A DNA stretch of 7,552 bases from Nitrospirota bacterium (GCA_029879555.1 JAOUQB010000107.1:1-7552), one strand, 5' to 3'. Counted from the stretch's first letter, positions 1-6,853 are shown. Made by a program: numbers and translations. The notes: a model not told the origin generated them from the letters alone.

Positions 1-781
1 GAAGACGCAGGAGTAGCCCATCAAGCACCTGCCGACTCTTGGCATTGGCCACCATCATCCGAATGCCTATTCCCAACATTCCACCAAGGCCAACCAGGAT
101 TAGCGCCTGCTCCCGCATGGTATCAGCCAGCCCCATCACCATCTGCGTCAACCAGGGAAGCGATTCACCGAATTCCTGGAAAAGTCCGGAAAAGAGCGGA
201 ACCACCCAGAGAAGCAAAAACATCAACACCGTCAAGGCGACAGTCACCAGCAATGCTGGGTAGGCTAAGGCGGAAATGATCTTTGCCCTCAACTGCGCCT
301 GCTTATCTAAATACACTGCCAGCTGAGACAAACTTTCATCCAATCGCCCGGTGGTTTCTCCAACCTCCACCATTCGTTGATAAAATTCCTGAAAGATGTT
401 CGGGAAATGCCCAAGAGCTTCGGCCAATAAGGCGCCCTGCTCCACATCAGCACGGACCCGGCTCAGCACCGGTTCCCAGGCGGGGTTTCCTCCCTCGGTT
501 CCGAGAATATCCAAACATTCCAGCAGAGGGACACCCGCTCGAATCAGCGTCGCAAATTGATGGGTAAACGCAACCACCTCTTTTTTCGTCACCCGTGGCG
601 TTTTCCATGCAAGCTTCCAAGCGTTCACAGGAAGAATCTCATCCACCTTTTCAGTTAAGTGGGTCACCAACATATTCTGCTGACGAAGCAATTGAATGGC
701 GGCTTGAGGCGAAGTCGCCACGATTTCACCCTGAATGGCTTGGCCGCTTCCCTTCTTCCCTGTGTAGTAAAATATCGACAT
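1..781 (-). CDS. pilC: PilC, type IV pilus inner-membrane platform protein (5' part, cut by window edge)
   Basis: PilC/GspF-family polytopic protein that forms the platform on which the PilB and PilT motors act to add or remove pilin subunits. The 260 visible codons start MSIFYYTGKKGSGQ, the usual short beta-like N-terminus of the family. The first T2SSF domain follows: THQFATLIRAGVPLLE at about 73-88, VGETTGRLDESL at about 140-151 and ALAYPALL at about 171-178, all typical family blocks. A strong membrane segment lies at about 174-196 and a second hydrophobic stretch at about 226-241. The second T2SSF domain and C-terminus lie beyond the left edge. ATG at 781 is chosen because it gives the family N-terminus; a GGAG lies 15 bases upstream, rather far, and an in-frame TTG five codons earlier is an alternative. 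It follows pilT after 118 bases, so it is not overlapped like the other genes of the operon. Family identity is secure. Assignment to a type IV pilus rather than type II secretion rests on adjacent PilT. Confidence 0.95.
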   Translation of the reverse strand, partial: MSIFYYTGKKGSGQAIQGEIVATSPQAAIQLLRQQNMLVTHLTEKVDEILPVNAWKLAWKTPRVTKKEVVAFTHQFATLIRAGVPLLECLDILGTEGGNPAWEPVLSRVRADVEQGALLAEALGHFPNIFQEFYQRMVEVGETTGRLDESLSQLAVYLDKQAQLRAKIISALAYPALLVTVALTVLMFLLLWVVPLFSGLFQEFGESLPWLTQMVMGLADTMREQALILVGLGGMLGIGIRMMVANAKSRQVLDGLLLRL

Positions 782-899
782 CGAATACGGTTCCAACTCC
801 GTTACGTGGCTTGATTACTCCAACCCGTGAACGAGGCGAAGCCACACGTCAGGCATTGCTCTTCTCACGTTTTCTTTTTCACGCTGTGCGTTTCACACC
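782..899. repeat. pilT-pilC spacer with degenerate CACG-rich motif
   Basis: This 118-base non-coding gap interrupts an otherwise overlapping operon. On the plus strand it holds TCTCACG, TTTCACGC and TTTCACA spaced about 13-16 bases apart (roughly 860-897), resembling a decayed short tandem array. A GGC-TTC-GCC mini-hairpin (minus strand) sits near 834-842. No T-run follows it, so I do not call a terminator. I see no promoter of convincing quality for pilC here. Short CACG-rich intergenic repeats are something I remember from Nitrospira genomes; that is recollection, not a search result. Confidence 0.3.
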
Positions 900-2021
900 T
901 TAGGTTCTTGGCTGCAATAGGGCTAGAGACGCCGGCGAAGAGCGAACCTGGCCTTTTCGCTCCAATAATTTCGTGAATTCTTCAGGGAAGGCCGACAACT
1001 CTAGGGCGAAGTCCCGCGCAATCACCTGTTGATTCACTAAATCAGCCAGAGACTGATTCATGGTCTGCATCCCATATTGCGCCTTCCCGGTTTGCATCAT
1101 GGAATACATCTGATGCAACTTGTCTTCACGAATGAGATTGCGAATAGCCGGGGAGAGAATCAATATCTCTAAGGCCATGGCCCGGCCCGTACCTGCTACG
1201 CGGGGCACCAACCGTTGCGACAATATCCCCTCTAAAACCATGGACAACTGAACACGTACCTCTGGCTGTTGATGAGCAGGGAACACAGAAATGAGCCGCG
1301 TTAAGGACTGAATGGCAGAATTGGTATGGAGGGTGGCTACGGTCAAATGTCCAGTTTCCGCCAGGGTGAGGGCTGCATGAATGGTCTCACGGTCCCGCAA
1401 TTCTCCTAAAAACACCACATCAGGATCTTGCCGTAACAGTCCTTTCAAGGCCGACTGAAACTCTCGAACATCGGCACCCACTTCCATTTGAGATACGAGG
1501 CTCTTCTTGTGCGCATGGAGCATTTCAATGGGGTCTTCAAGCGACACAATATGGGCGCGGCGCTCTTGATTCACTTGATCCAACATCGCAGCCAGGGTCG
1601 TACTCTTCCCGCTTCCCGTAGGACCGGTCACCAAAACAAGCCCCTGAGACTTTTGCATCAAGGCATTCACGACAGGGGGTAATCCTAATTCCTGAAATGA
1701 CGGGATAACTGCAGAAACCGCGCGAATGGCCATCGCCAAAGAACCTCGCTGGGTATAGACATGGAATCGATATCGACCGATATCAGCCACCGTCTGTGCC
1801 CCGTCCCATTCACCGGTCTCAGCCAACAACCGTTGCTGACCTTCCGTCAGCAACGCCTCGACGAACCGGTTCAGGTCCTGATTCGAGAGGGTGGGCGTCT
1901 CCATCGGTCGTAAATCCCCATCGACCCGAAGACGTGGCACACTCCCGGCCACAAGATGCAAGTCAGATCCCCCTTGCTGACGTAGTGCATGTAATAGCTC
2001 CAACAATTCCATCGAGGTCAT
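900..2021 (-). CDS. pilT: PilT, type IV pilus retraction ATPase
   Basis: Hexameric cytoplasmic ATPase of the secretion/pilus ATPase superfamily that drives pilus retraction (twitching, DNA uptake, surface sensing). The 373 residues have the expected order: PAS-like N-terminal domain with SDLHL (19-23) and RVDGDL (32-37), Walker A GPTGSGKS (133-140), Asp box LEDPIE (161-166), a Walker B region ending LGELRD (205-210), His box GHLTVATLHT (224-233), and AIRNLIRE (292-299). The last is the C-terminal signature that separates retraction PilT from PilB/GspE. Members are usually near 345 residues; the extra length is mostly a Ser/Leu-rich tail after about 350. The start ATG overlaps the pilB stop (ATGA, 2018-2021), with a GAAAG a few bases upstream inside pilB; an ATG three codons later is the only close alternative and has no ribosome site. 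The glutamate next to the Walker B aspartates is kept (E207), so the enzyme looks active. PilT rather than PilU is favoured by the direct PilB-PilC neighbourhood and intact AIRNLIRE, though PilU cannot be excluded. Confidence 0.95.
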   Translation of the reverse strand: MTSMELLELLHALRQQGGSDLHLVAGSVPRLRVDGDLRPMETPTLSNQDLNRFVEALLTEGQQRLLAETGEWDGAQTVADIGRYRFHVYTQRGSLAMAIRAVSAVIPSFQELGLPPVVNALMQKSQGLVLVTGPTGSGKSTTLAAMLDQVNQERRAHIVSLEDPIEMLHAHKKSLVSQMEVGADVREFQSALKGLLRQDPDVVFLGELRDRETIHAALTLAETGHLTVATLHTNSAIQSLTRLISVFPAHQQPEVRVQLSMVLEGILSQRLVPRVAGTGRAMALEILILSPAIRNLIREDKLHQMYSMMQTGKAQYGMQTMNQSLADLVNQQVIARDFALELSAFPEEFTKLLERKGQVRSSPASLALLQPRT

Positions 2022-3820
2022 GAATCTTTCAAGACGAAAACCGGTAAACCTTCATCACTCGTTTCAGTCAAAATTTCACTCACCGTGGTCAGGCCTTGCC
2101 GTAAAACCGTCAGGCCTGCTTGGCGCAACGTTCGAAATCCTTCCTGCATGGCACAGGCTCGTAGCTCACTGGTTGACGCACGCGATAAAATGATGTGATG
2201 CAGCGATTCCACCATGGGCAATGTTTCAAACAGCGCCATGCGCCCTTTGTATCCCGTCATATGACACTGCTCACAGCCACGTCCCTTCCTGGCCTGCACC
2301 GTCCCAACCAGATCATCATCAAGCCCTAAATCCCGAAGCTGAGCTGGCGTGAGGAGGTCAGGCTCCGCACAATGTTCACAAATTTTTCGTATGAGTCGTT
2401 GACCAATAATCAAGGAGATGGCGGAGGACACCAAAAAGGGTTCAATCCCCATATCAATGAGACGCGTGATGGCCCCAGGTCCATTCATCGTATGAAGGGT
2501 GGATAACACTCGATGCCCAGTCAGTGAGGCCTGAATGGCAATTTGAGCCGTCTCCCGGTCTCGAATTTCGCCAACCATCATCACATCAGGATCTTGCCGC
2601 AAAAATGATCGCAGCCCCGTAGAAAAATTCAAGCCAATGTCCTCGTGAATTTGCAATTGATTGATGCCCTGAATCTGAAACTCCACAGGATCCTCAACGG
2701 TCACGATATTCATGTGAGGCGTATTGAGATATTGCAGCGCACTATAGAGTGTCGTGGTCTTCCCGCTGCCGGTCGGACCAGTCACCAAAATCATGCCATA
2801 GGGATTTTCTAAAGCCGCGGTCACGCGATCGAGGTCCGGCTGGTCTAACCCAAGATTGGTGAGATGTAAGGCCAACGCCGACTGATTCAACAGACGCAAG
2901 ACCGCCTTTTCCCCGAATAAACACGGCAAAATGGCCACCCGAATATCCACCTGTGGGAAGCCGTCGATTTTCATCCGTCCATCCTGGGGCAACCGGCGCT
3001 CAGCAATGTCGAGATTTGACAGAATTTTGAGGCGGGCCAGCAAAGACGGATGCAAATCTTTCGGCAAATTGTAGATGGGTTGTAAGACGCCATCTAATCG
3101 GAACCGAATGCGAATGATATTTTCTAACGGCTCCACATGAATATCGCTGGCCTCCATGTGAAGAGCCTCTTGAACCAGGGTGTTCACCACGTCCACAGCC
3201 GAGGCATCACGATCAATGGTCATACGGAGTTGGCCATTCGTGGCGGAAGCGGAATCACGAACCGGTGAAAGAGTCGTCCCCCTGTCGAACGTCGTCGGAG
3301 AGGGTGAACCTACTGTTCCAAGCTCTCTAGGCTTGTGGTCAGTTGTCCCACGTCCTGACGAAATTCCACCCCCTGCCGAAGAACCATTCTGAGGTCGTTC
3401 ATACGCCTGACGAATCGTCGTCCGAATATCCGACTCAGTCGCGACCATCGGTGTAATCTGAAGCCCCGTTCTCAATCGCAATTCATCCAACAACGAGGAA
3501 TTCGTCGGGTCCACCATGGCTAAGGTTAATCGGGACATGGTCTTTTTGACTGGCACAACCAAATGCTGTTGAACAACCGCAGCCGGAAGCAGTGCCAGAA
3601 GACTGGGGTCCAACGAACAAGTGGCCAGCTCTACCGTAGGCACCCCATAATGTTGACTCAAAAATTCCAACAAGGTCGATTCCGAGAGCACACCCATCCC
3701 CACTAAAATACTCCCCAGCCGCCCACCTTCTCCCTGTTGAATCGCCAAGGCATGGGTCAGATTTTCAGAGGAAACCACCTTCGCCTCAACTAACTGCTGC
3801 CCCACTCGATCACGATTCAC
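2018..3820 (-). CDS. pilB: PilB, type IV pilus extension ATPase with MshEN-type N-terminus (GTG start)
   Basis: Cytoplasmic hexameric ATPase of the GspE/PilB family that powers pilin polymerisation. From the GTG at 3820 the protein has 600 residues. Residues 5-28 and 34-57 form two copies of the 24-residue MshEN/T2SSE_N motif (RVGxxL... and RLGxxLxxxG...), a domain known to bind c-di-GMP in some homologues. A Gly/Ser/Thr-rich linker (about 141-200) leads to the catalytic part: Walker A GPTGSGKT (348-355), Asp box VEDPVE (375-380), a Walker B region ending GEIRD (417-421), His box TGHRVLSTLHT (434-444) and a zinc-binding CEHC (481-484)/CEQC (516-519) tetracysteine typical of PilB/GspE. The GTG is chosen because GGAGG sits six bases upstream, it overlaps the pgsA stop as GTGA, and homologues begin near this point. 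An in-frame ATG at 3928 would add 36 residues encoded wholly within pgsA in another frame, and is rejected. Overlaps on both sides (pgsA, pilT) argue for coupled translation. Confidence 0.95.
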   Translation of the reverse strand: MNRDRVGQQLVEAKVVSSENLTHALAIQQGEGGRLGSILVGMGVLSESTLLEFLSQHYGVPTVELATCSLDPSLLALLPAAVVQQHLVVPVKKTMSRLTLAMVDPTNSSLLDELRLRTGLQITPMVATESDIRTTIRQAYERPQNGSSAGGGISSGRGTTDHKPRELGTVGSPSPTTFDRGTTLSPVRDSASATNGQLRMTIDRDASAVDVVNTLVQEALHMEASDIHVEPLENIIRIRFRLDGVLQPIYNLPKDLHPSLLARLKILSNLDIAERRLPQDGRMKIDGFPQVDIRVAILPCLFGEKAVLRLLNQSALALHLTNLGLDQPDLDRVTAALENPYGMILVTGPTGSGKTTTLYSALQYLNTPHMNIVTVEDPVEFQIQGINQLQIHEDIGLNFSTGLRSFLRQDPDVMMVGEIRDRETAQIAIQASLTGHRVLSTLHTMNGPGAITRLIDMGIEPFLVSSAISLIIGQRLIRKICEHCAEPDLLTPAQLRDLGLDDDLVGTVQARKGRGCEQCHMTGYKGRMALFETLPMVESLHHIILSRASTSELRACAMQEGFRTLRQAGLTVLRQGLTTVSEILTETSDEGLPVFVLKDS

Positions 3821-4413
3821 GGTGAGCCTCCATCCGAACTCGATGGCTTCGTCGCACCATTCACAGACTGAATCCCGCGCCACAAATAATGGACACCGGA
3901 ACCCACGGTCATGGCCACCATGACCCATAACAAGGGATCCACCAGGGAAGCCGGAACATGCCCGGTCACCTGCAACATAATCGCGATGACATAACAGACT
4001 TGAGCGAAGGTCGTGCCTTTGCCCATGGCGGTGGGAGCAATATTGATATCCGTTTCGCTTAAGTTCGCGATGAGCGTCCCCGCCAGCAAAATCGCATCGC
4101 GGCTCACCACCACAATCACCGCCCAGAGAGGAATGAAACTCAGCACGGAGAGCGTAATAATGGCCGACATCAACAGCAGTTTATCGGCGAGCGGATCGAG
4201 ATATTCCCCCAGCCGAGTCCGTTGATCGGTCAAGCGAGCGATCATCCCATCCAGGATGTCGGTCAAGGAAGCAATCAGGAGAGTGATAAGGGCCGCTTCA
4301 AAGTGCCCATACAGCAAAAACCCTACAAAAACAGGGACTAATAGGATACGGAGGACAGTCAGACTATTCGGAAGATTAATGGGAATATCCGCAACCGGTG
4401 ATTCGCGATCCAT
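3817..4413 (-). CDS. pgsA: PgsA, CDP-diacylglycerol--glycerol-3-phosphate 3-phosphatidyltransferase
   Basis: Inner-membrane enzyme of the CDP-alcohol phosphatidyltransferase family. It transfers the phosphatidyl group from CDP-diacylglycerol to glycerol-3-phosphate, the committed step to phosphatidylglycerol and cardiolipin. The 198 residues carry the full family signature D52xxD55G56xxA59R60, eight residues, G69xxxD73xxxD77; all four metal/catalytic aspartates are present. LPNSLTVLRI (14-23) and GKGTTFAQ (131-138) are further blocks typical of PgsA rather than of Pss or CdsA-type enzymes. Hydrophobic segments near 20-35, 39-51, 79-96, 98-117, 133-149 and 158-178 fit a six-helix fold. The start ATG at 4413 has a GGAAAGG about 12 bases upstream, which is acceptable but not strong; the protein leads in with about 13 extra residues before the usual NLPN start, and I see no better start. 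Its stop overlaps the pilB GTG, making it the first gene of the pilus motor operon here. Other members of the family (for example a cardiolipin-synthase-like enzyme) are possible but less likely. Confidence 0.9.
   Translation of the reverse strand: MDRESPVADIPINLPNSLTVLRILLVPVFVGFLLYGHFEAALITLLIASLTDILDGMIARLTDQRTRLGEYLDPLADKLLLMSAIITLSVLSFIPLWAVIVVVSRDAILLAGTLIANLSETDINIAPTAMGKGTTFAQVCYVIAIMLQVTGHVPASLVDPLLWVMVAMTVGSGVHYLWRGIQSVNGATKPSSSDGGSP
3827..3831 (-). promoter_or_regulatory. Ribosome binding site that fixes the pilB GTG start
   Basis: A perfect GGAGG core lies six bases before the GTG at 3820 and inside the last codons of pgsA. Nothing comparable precedes the ATG at 3928. Ribosomes ending pgsA at 3817-3819 would be placed directly on this site, so the site decides the start and also suggests coupled translation. 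Confidence 0.85.
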
Positions 4414-4462
4414 GTGGCTATTCGGCCTTTCCCGCTACCGTAGTTTATCCTAAGCGTAGCCA

Positions 4463-4492
4463 AGGGTACGTGCGAATTCTGACGCAAGTCAA
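4463..4492 (-). promoter_or_regulatory. Weak candidate promoter for pgsA-pilB-pilT-pilC
   Basis: On the minus strand TTGACT (4492-4487) is followed after 18 bases by TACCCT (4468-4463). The -35 element is close to consensus (five of six), but the -10 matches only three of six. It lies 50 bases upstream of the pgsA start. It is the best leftward candidate I found in this gap, but it is not convincing alone. Confidence 0.25.
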
Positions 4493-4563
4493 CCGGGATA
4501 CTGGTGAACATTTCATATCGATGAAAAACGTCGATGACTCACATCCGTTTGGAGGAAATACCC

Positions 4564-4627
4564 AAAAAAGCCTACCCTGTCCAGAGTCATGCCGAAGGAA
4601 AGGCCGGAACCCCGTGGGCGGCTTTTT
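4564..4627. terminator. Symmetric hairpin with A-tract and T-tract arms, possibly a bidirectional terminator
   Basis: AAAAAGCC (4565-4572) is complementary to GGCTTTTT (4620-4627), and inside it CCC (4575-4577) can pair with GGG (4616-4618). An alternative short stem, GCC (4603-4605) with GGC (4620-4622) plus CCC-CGT-GGG (4610-4618), directly precedes five T residues and reads as a rightward terminator. Read leftward, the element ends in six T residues (4569-4564). It would insulate the divergent units, but no upstream transcript is evident that would need ending, so a structured leader or small RNA 3' end is also possible. Confidence 0.4.
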
Positions 4628-4652
4628 CAACAGCCCCACCCTTCCACCAGAC

Positions 4653-4681
4653 TTGCAGCCTATTTCAGAGCAGCCTATAAT
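4653..4681 (+). promoter_or_regulatory. Sigma-70 type promoter for the 105-residue gene
   Basis: TTGCAG (4653-4658) and a perfect TATAAT (4676-4681) are separated by exactly 17 bases. A start site near 4688 would give a leader of about 70 bases before the ATG at 4761. The -35 element has only TTG in common with consensus, but the perfect -10 and ideal spacing make this the best promoter in the window. Confidence 0.6.
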
Positions 4682-4760
4682 CCCTCCGCGAAGGCCTCAA
4701 ACGATCATTGAACCTTTCACCCAAGAAATTTTCAGTCTCAATTAGCCGGAGCCGACACCT

Positions 4761-5078
4761 ATGACCTCTCTACCATTATCCTTTCGAGTCAAAAATGCCG
4801 TTGTGGAAAGACATCAATTAGAAGGAATGGATCCCAGTGATCGATACTTCAATCGATTGATTCCCATCAAACGCGTCGAAGGGGGCTATAACGGATCCGT
4901 GATGTATGAGGCCCTCACCATTGATTCGCAGGTACATCGAACCGTGCATGACACCAACAAGGATATCATCGATCAACTCCGCGTCTTAGGCTTCACCAAC
5001 ATGCGCACCCGCCTCAACTTCAAAGGCCAAAAATACCTCGCCGAAAAAGAAACCTGGGTCGATTACTCCGACATCTGA
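4761..5078 (+). CDS. Small conserved-looking hypothetical protein (105 residues)
   Basis: I do not recognise this protein. It is soluble, highly charged and shows neither signal peptide nor membrane segment, so it should be cytoplasmic. The composition looks like a real folded protein: RFNRLIPI-like segment YFNRLIPIKRVEGGYNG (about 29-45), a mixed central part, and a basic stretch FTNMRTRLNFKGQKYLAEKE (about 78-97). There are no cysteines and no motif I can tie to a catalytic family. ATG at 4761 is supported by GGAG nine bases upstream (4748-4751) and by the TATAAT promoter ahead of it. The codon style matches the neighbouring genes. It precedes the exported 545-residue gene by 82 bases on the same strand; whether the two share a transcript is unclear because I see neither a terminator nor a good promoter in that gap. 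That it is a gene is fairly sure; its function is unknown. Confidence 0.75.
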   Translation: MTSLPLSFRVKNAVVERHQLEGMDPSDRYFNRLIPIKRVEGGYNGSVMYEALTIDSQVHRTVHDTNKDIIDQLRVLGFTNMRTRLNFKGQKYLAEKETWVDYSDI

Positions 5079-5160
5079 CATCCATAGTTCAGGCCCTCAA
5101 AACAAGAATAAATAGGGATTCGTTCGTGAAGTTTCCCTAACAGCAATCACAGCCCCCTTA

Positions 5161-6798
5161 ATGATTGGGCCGATCCCTATGCTGCTCTCCAAGAACCAGT
5201 TATGGGTAGGTACGATAGGGATTCTGGGCCTCGCGCTCACAAGTACAGTGCTTAGCACTTCTGAACCCAGTCATGCACAAACCATAGCAGGTACCGCTCC
5301 AAACACGATGTCCCACACGCGCCACGACGAACCACTTGGGCTGTTTCAGCATGCTGATTTTGAGCTAATAACCGGGACCTGCAACGATTGCGGTGTCCTG
5401 CAACCAGCCTTGTGGTATTTCCAACATGAAGTCATCGCCATACCCAAAACCACGGAAACCTCGCAGTCTTCGACACCTCTTCCATTTTTGATATGGCTGG
5501 GGTCACCAGAAGTGCTTCACCATGCCCAGCTTGATCAAGCTGCCTCCGACATCATTCTGAACAACGGCGAAAACATTCCATTGCAACTGACACCACAAAT
5601 CCCGTTGAATCGTTCATTCTATGACCATACGACAGTACAATATTTTCAAAACCAGCCTCTGCGCCTTCGCGGCCATTTCCAGACAAGTGAAGGAAGTCCG
5701 ACATTTGTGGCGAGAATGATATGGCCAGAACATTTCCGCCTGGAACCACATCCTCGTCCTCATGAAAGCTCTGCAACTCCACCATCCCTAGCAGATCTCA
5801 TCGAAGGCCAAGATGGAGGGGCGACAGCTCCGTTTCTGACTCAACGTTTGTGGGAACGTCAGGCAGGAAATTCGCAGGATTGGTCGAATCGAGCGGTACT
5901 CGGCTTCATGCTCAATGGCGCACAAGGGGATGACGATGAAGCGCATGGTGGCCACTTCGGCCTCGTCACGGGCCGAGTAGGGCCAGAGGGTCAAATGGCT
6001 AACTGGATGATGAATAATTTTTACGATTTAGACATGGAGAGTGAAAAAGGCATCATTCCAAGCATGCTTCCGCTGGATCATTACTTGATGGATTTGAATA
6101 GCGGACAGTCCTACTATCGACCGAGCTATCTCCTGGTTGCCATCCTTCGAGAGGATCGTCTCGCACAAGCGGTTCAGGCTTCAGTCCAACAAGTATTCAC
6201 GGAATTGTACCAACACGATTTTCTCTATGACCATGCCAAAGCCAACTGCACAGGATTGAGTATCGACGTCTTGAGACGCCTAGGCTGGACCATACCCACC
6301 AAAGGCCCAACAAGTTATCTCAAGGCAACGGGCGCGTTCTATTACGTGGCGGCCACTGAACAAAGCCTGACCGCCGGGGAAAAAATTTATGACTATCTCA
6401 CCGAAGAACAGACTCGACTGTTCCCCCGCATGGCCTTCGAAACAGCCGGCCAGGATCTCCTGAGGATTCTTCAAGGAACAGCCGAGACCGCCGGACGCAC
6501 CCTCACCCAATTTGAACGTTTTTTAAAAGAAGATGTCGAAGCGATTGTGTTTATCCGCATCCCCCAAATCCCCTCAAGCCGAGCCTCAGGCACTTATCCG
6601 GTCCTGACATTCAATGACTATCAATTACGGGTCCCAAAGAATCGCAGCGACTGGCAAGTCGTTCCCGTATCACCACGCCCCATCCCAGAAGCACTTCGGG
6701 AAAAGACTCTGACAAACGCGCAACCCCAATTCTTCACTCCAACTATGATGCTTATTGTCTTACCCGCAAGCATTCTAGTGTTATCGCTCTTCTTATAG
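5161..6798 (+). CDS. Exported, membrane-anchored protein with candidate permuted papain-like (NlpC/P60 superfamily) domain
   Basis: The 545 residues begin with a signal peptide: a basic residue at K11, a hydrophobic core at about 14-31, and SHA before Q40 as a likely signal peptidase I site. A hydrophobic stretch at the very C-terminus (about 528-545) could anchor it, so it probably faces the periplasm. An N-terminal part has CNDC (74-77) followed by ALWYFQHEVIAIP (83-95). The central part has GGHFGLVTG (263-271) and, about 98 residues on, ANCTGLSIDVLRRLGW (361-376). A conserved-looking His before an Asn-Cys helix is the order seen in circularly permuted papain-fold families (YiiX/LRAT-like, DUF4105-type). 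H265 and C363 would be the catalytic pair; this is inference from pattern only. Substrate is unknown; peptidoglycan, lipid or lipoprotein amide bonds are possible for such folds. The start is uncertain: neither ATG 5161 nor ATG 5179 has a ribosome site. The second gives a more classical signal peptide. Confidence 0.85.
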   Translation: MIGPIPMLLSKNQLWVGTIGILGLALTSTVLSTSEPSHAQTIAGTAPNTMSHTRHDEPLGLFQHADFELITGTCNDCGVLQPALWYFQHEVIAIPKTTETSQSSTPLPFLIWLGSPEVLHHAQLDQAASDIILNNGENIPLQLTPQIPLNRSFYDHTTVQYFQNQPLRLRGHFQTSEGSPTFVARMIWPEHFRLEPHPRPHESSATPPSLADLIEGQDGGATAPFLTQRLWERQAGNSQDWSNRAVLGFMLNGAQGDDDEAHGGHFGLVTGRVGPEGQMANWMMNNFYDLDMESEKGIIPSMLPLDHYLMDLNSGQSYYRPSYLLVAILREDRLAQAVQASVQQVFTELYQHDFLYDHAKANCTGLSIDVLRRLGWTIPTKGPTSYLKATGAFYYVAATEQSLTAGEKIYDYLTEEQTRLFPRMAFETAGQDLLRILQGTAETAGRTLTQFERFLKEDVEAIVFIRIPQIPSSRASGTYPVLTFNDYQLRVPKNRSDWQVVPVSPRPIPEALREKTLTNAQPQFFTPTMMLIVLPASILVLSLFL

Positions 6799-6853
6799 TT
6801 ATTGGACGACATAGGTGAAAAGAAGACTGTTATCTTAATTGATCCCACAGGAT

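Larger units (their letters stand above)
4414..4760. other. Divergent intergenic region between the pgsA-pil operon and the plus-strand genes
   Basis: About 347 bases with no supported gene. The two overlapping frames here (plus 4398-4745 and minus 4445-4639) have unlike-protein composition, no ribosome site and no family motifs. What it does hold, listed separately, is a weak leftward promoter candidate, a symmetric hairpin with A- and T-tracts, and a good rightward promoter. I looked for known riboswitch cores (TPP, cobalamin, SAM, glycine, c-di-GMP, fluoride) and for 4.5S and RNase P RNA cores and recognised none. Confidence 0.7.

Noticed and set aside
39..903. Three plus-strand frames opposite pilC and the pilT-pilC gap
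   Set aside because: They are antisense to a clear PilC coding frame, have proline/serine-rich shadow composition and lack ribosome sites.
3821..3928. 36-codon N-terminal extension of PilB from the ATG at 3928
   Set aside because: It lies wholly inside pgsA in another frame, has no ribosome site, and the GTG at 3820 has GGAGG and matches the family start.
4500..4630. A known riboswitch, 4.5S RNA or RNase P RNA in the pgsA upstream region
   Set aside because: GAAGGAAAGGCCGG near 4593-4607 recalls the RNase P and SRP RNA cores, but the flanking conserved segments are absent and the length is too short.
4398..4745. 115-codon plus-strand frame across the divergent intergenic region
   Set aside because: It covers a hairpin and a promoter, begins inside pgsA, has low-complexity composition and no ribosome site. 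The opposite-strand 64-codon frame (4445-4639) is rejected for the same reasons.
6621..6848. 75-codon minus-strand frame at the end of the exported-protein gene
   Set aside because: It is mostly antisense to a real gene and has no ribosome site or motif.
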